Below are positions 6,748 to 7,434 of a stretch of 7,434 bases of DNA, in pieces. The DNA is from a bacterium (GTDB lineage: Bacteria > UBP14 > UBA6098 > B30-G16). Below the pieces are notes generated by a model that was not told where the DNA came from, searched no databases, and saw only the letters and a program-made list of their open reading frames with translations. The stretch lies in NCBI GenBank assembly GCA_003645115.1, contig QNEG01000067.1, forward strand, positions 1 to 7,434. The letters run 5' to 3'. How positions within the stretch are numbered: position 1 is the stretch's first letter; every line of letters begins with the position of its first letter. A program made the position numbers and the translations under genes.

Positions 6748-6843
6748 TTTATGTTAAAAAATACAAGACCACGCAAATCACTATTATAAGAATAAAATCC
6801 ATTATGTCAATAGTTAATTTGATTTTTTTGAGGATTTTTTCAT
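6748..6843 (-). CDS. Doubtful 31-codon membrane-peptide ORF upstream of the sigma gene
   Basis: Minus-strand ATG 6843 to TAA 6748 encodes 31 residues: a basic start (MKKSSKKIK), then a strongly hydrophobic stretch (IMDFILIIVICVVLYFLT) that could be one membrane helix. GGAAA lies seven bases upstream, a weak ribosome binding site; another in-frame ATG is four codons upstream. It ends 20 bases before the sigma start. Against it, the perfect TTGACA / TATAAT sigma promoter lies inside it, and low-GC DNA (23 percent over 6741-6840) readily gives Lys and Ile-rich translations. No family is recognised. Confidence 0.22.
6783..6810 (-). promoter_or_regulatory. Perfect sigma-70 promoter of the sigma factor gene
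   Basis: On the minus strand TTGACA (6810-6805) and TATAAT (6788-6783) are both exact consensus hexamers, with a 16-base spacer. Transcription would begin near 6776, giving a leader of about 50 bases before ATG 6727. An exact match at both hexamers and in the right place is unlikely by chance even in AT-rich DNA, and suggests strong constitutive expression. Confidence 0.75.
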
Positions 6844-6930
6844 ACAAATTTCCATCGATTTCAAATTATCGGGACACTGCGCATTTCTATCCACTATCGA
6901 TGACTCTATTATAATTCGATTGCAGTGGTA

Positions 6931-6973
6931 TTGGTCGGTATCGGGACGAAAAGGGGGTTCATCCGATAACCAA
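6931..6973. repeat. Long imperfect hairpin
   Basis: On the plus strand, TTGGT (6931-6935) pairs with ACCAA (6969-6973), TATCGG (6939-6944) with CCGATA (6963-6968), and GAA (6948-6950) with TTC (6958-6960). This gives 14 pairs with a CGG bulge, a small internal loop and an AAGGGGG loop. No T-run follows it in either orientation, so it is not a classical terminator. A perfect TATAAT at 6910-6915 lies upstream on the plus strand but without a recognisable -35. Confidence 0.45.
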
Positions 6974-7050
6974 AGAAAAACAATCCAATCAGGAAATCGC
7001 GACTGGACAATAACCAGGTGTGTCGTGCTGGTGAAATTAATAACGGAAAC

Positions 7051-7078
7051 CCACTCCCACAGGGACTAATCGGAGTGG
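7051..7078 (-). terminator. Hairpin, possible terminator of the right-edge membrane gene
   Basis: CCACTCC (7051-7057) and GGAGTGG (7072-7078) form a perfect GC-rich seven-base-pair stem with a 14-base loop. On the minus strand it lies 48 bases after the membrane gene stop and is followed by GTTTCCGTTATTAATTTC, moderately T-rich but not a clean U-tract. A second small dyad, GTAGA / TCTAC (7081-7095), sits beside it. The long loop and weak tract make termination only a possibility. Confidence 0.35.
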
Positions 7079-7126
7079 ATGTAGAAATTATCTACGAGGG
7101 AATTGTGACTATCGCCAGGTATTCTG

Positions 7127-7434
7127 TTATTCAGTCTCGGGTTTGGATATTTCTTCATTGTCAGAAAAATTCCCTATGGTAAGCGATTTCAAAATGAAAT
7201 AGATTATTATAATTACCGCTCCAATAATCCACGGGATGAAAATCAATACGGTAGTAATAGCGAAAGATTTTGCTATTATGTAAAGTAATATTATCTCAAC
7301 CAATGCCACTATTATCGATTTTGCGAGTAGTCCATTTACTTTCTGATTTTGTTTGAATTTTGTTTTGAAATAATCGAGTATAATTTTTGCGAAAAATAGG
7401 AATGCTGCGATAGAAAGTATGATTACCACCAGAA
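7127..7434 (-). CDS. Small integral membrane protein, 5' end outside window
   Basis: The visible 102 codons, ending at TAA 7127, encode three strongly hydrophobic segments. These are about VVIILSIAAFLFFAKIILDYF, then LLAKSIIVALVEIILLYIIA, then AITTVLIFIPWIIGAVIIII. A basic Gln/Lys-rich linker (KTKFKQNQK) separates the first two, and the end is a short acidic tail (NFSDNEEISKPETE). The positive linker suggests it faces the cytoplasm. A GTG at 7429 could be read as a start, but the frame stays open to the edge and the GTG falls at the head of a hydrophobic run with no visible ribosome binding site, so the gene is taken as partial. It is richer in Ile, Lys and A+T than the other genes. I recognise no family. 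It points the same way as the sigma gene but is about 400 bases away. Confidence 0.6.
   Translation of the reverse strand, partial: LVVIILSIAAFLFFAKIILDYFKTKFKQNQKVNGLLAKSIIVALVEIILLYIIAKSFAITTVLIFIPWIIGAVIIIIYFILKSLTIGNFSDNEEISKPETE

Larger units (their letters stand above)
6844..7126. other. Intergenic stretch with raised GC and several inverted repeats
   Basis: About 280 bases hold no gene I can support. Counting bases, 6921-7080 is 47.5 percent GC, against 23 percent in the adjacent 6741-6840. Inverted repeats cluster here: 6931-6973, 7003-7032, 7051-7078 and 7081-7095. Several frames are open without a good start codon. One on the minus strand runs from 7065 to 6748 with no ATG for its first 70 codons; plus-strand frames are open over about 6820-7070 and 6967-7230. 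The stretch could be a structured RNA, a small repeat element or a decayed gene. No known riboswitch or RNA family motif was recognised. Confidence 0.5.

Noticed and set aside
6748..7065. Minus-strand frame open for 105 codons, extending upstream of the 31-codon ORF
   Set aside because: It has no ATG in its first 70 codons, and plus-strand frames over the same bases are also open, which suggests base composition (few TA-containing stops in the GC-raised island) rather than coding. A protein search of the translation would settle it.
6967..7230. Plus-strand open frame running into the 3' end of the membrane gene
   Set aside because: There is no credible start or ribosome binding site, it overlaps the membrane gene antisense, and no motif is recognised.

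Overview
The window looks like chromosome from an uncultured member of the FCB group (Bacteroidota, Cloacimonadota, Marinimicrobia and relatives). Two genes point there. One is a complete PorU-type C25 peptidase with a C-terminal YPNPF / WDGK...GVY module of the type IX secretion kind. The other is a short 282-residue primary sigma factor whose region 2.4 reads like the Bacteroidota RpoD. Genes are moderately AT-rich and Arg codons favour AGA and CGA. No mobile element, CRISPR array, tRNA or rRNA was seen.

Layout. The left edge (1-3, minus strand) has a start codon with a strong ribosome binding site for a gene that runs out of the window. It is divergent from a small cupin gene (176-529, plus). 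Then come deoB, phosphopentomutase (626-1786, plus), and the PorU-like sortase (1905-5729, plus). A 149-base convergent gap follows, then the primary sigma factor (5879-6727, minus). A roughly 400-base region (6728-7126) holds the sigma promoter, a doubtful 31-codon ORF and a GC-raised stretch with several inverted repeats. The right edge has the C-terminal part of a small membrane protein (7127-7434, minus).

How the genes relate. They do not form one pathway. The cupin is a generic metal-binding beta-barrel of unknown substrate. DeoB links nucleoside salvage to the pentose phosphate pool. The sortase would act at the outer membrane on type IX secretion cargo. The sigma factor is the housekeeping transcription factor. 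deoB, the sortase gene and the sigma gene each have their own -35/-10 promoter candidate, so they are probably separate transcription units.

Most worth a second look: the sortase itself; the pairing of a Bacteroidota-like sigma with classical TTGACA / TATAAT promoters; and the two GC-raised intergenic patches (5731-5810 and 6921-7080), which share ordered words and could be a structured RNA, a dispersed element or decayed coding sequence. I did not find a clearly new multi-gene system.
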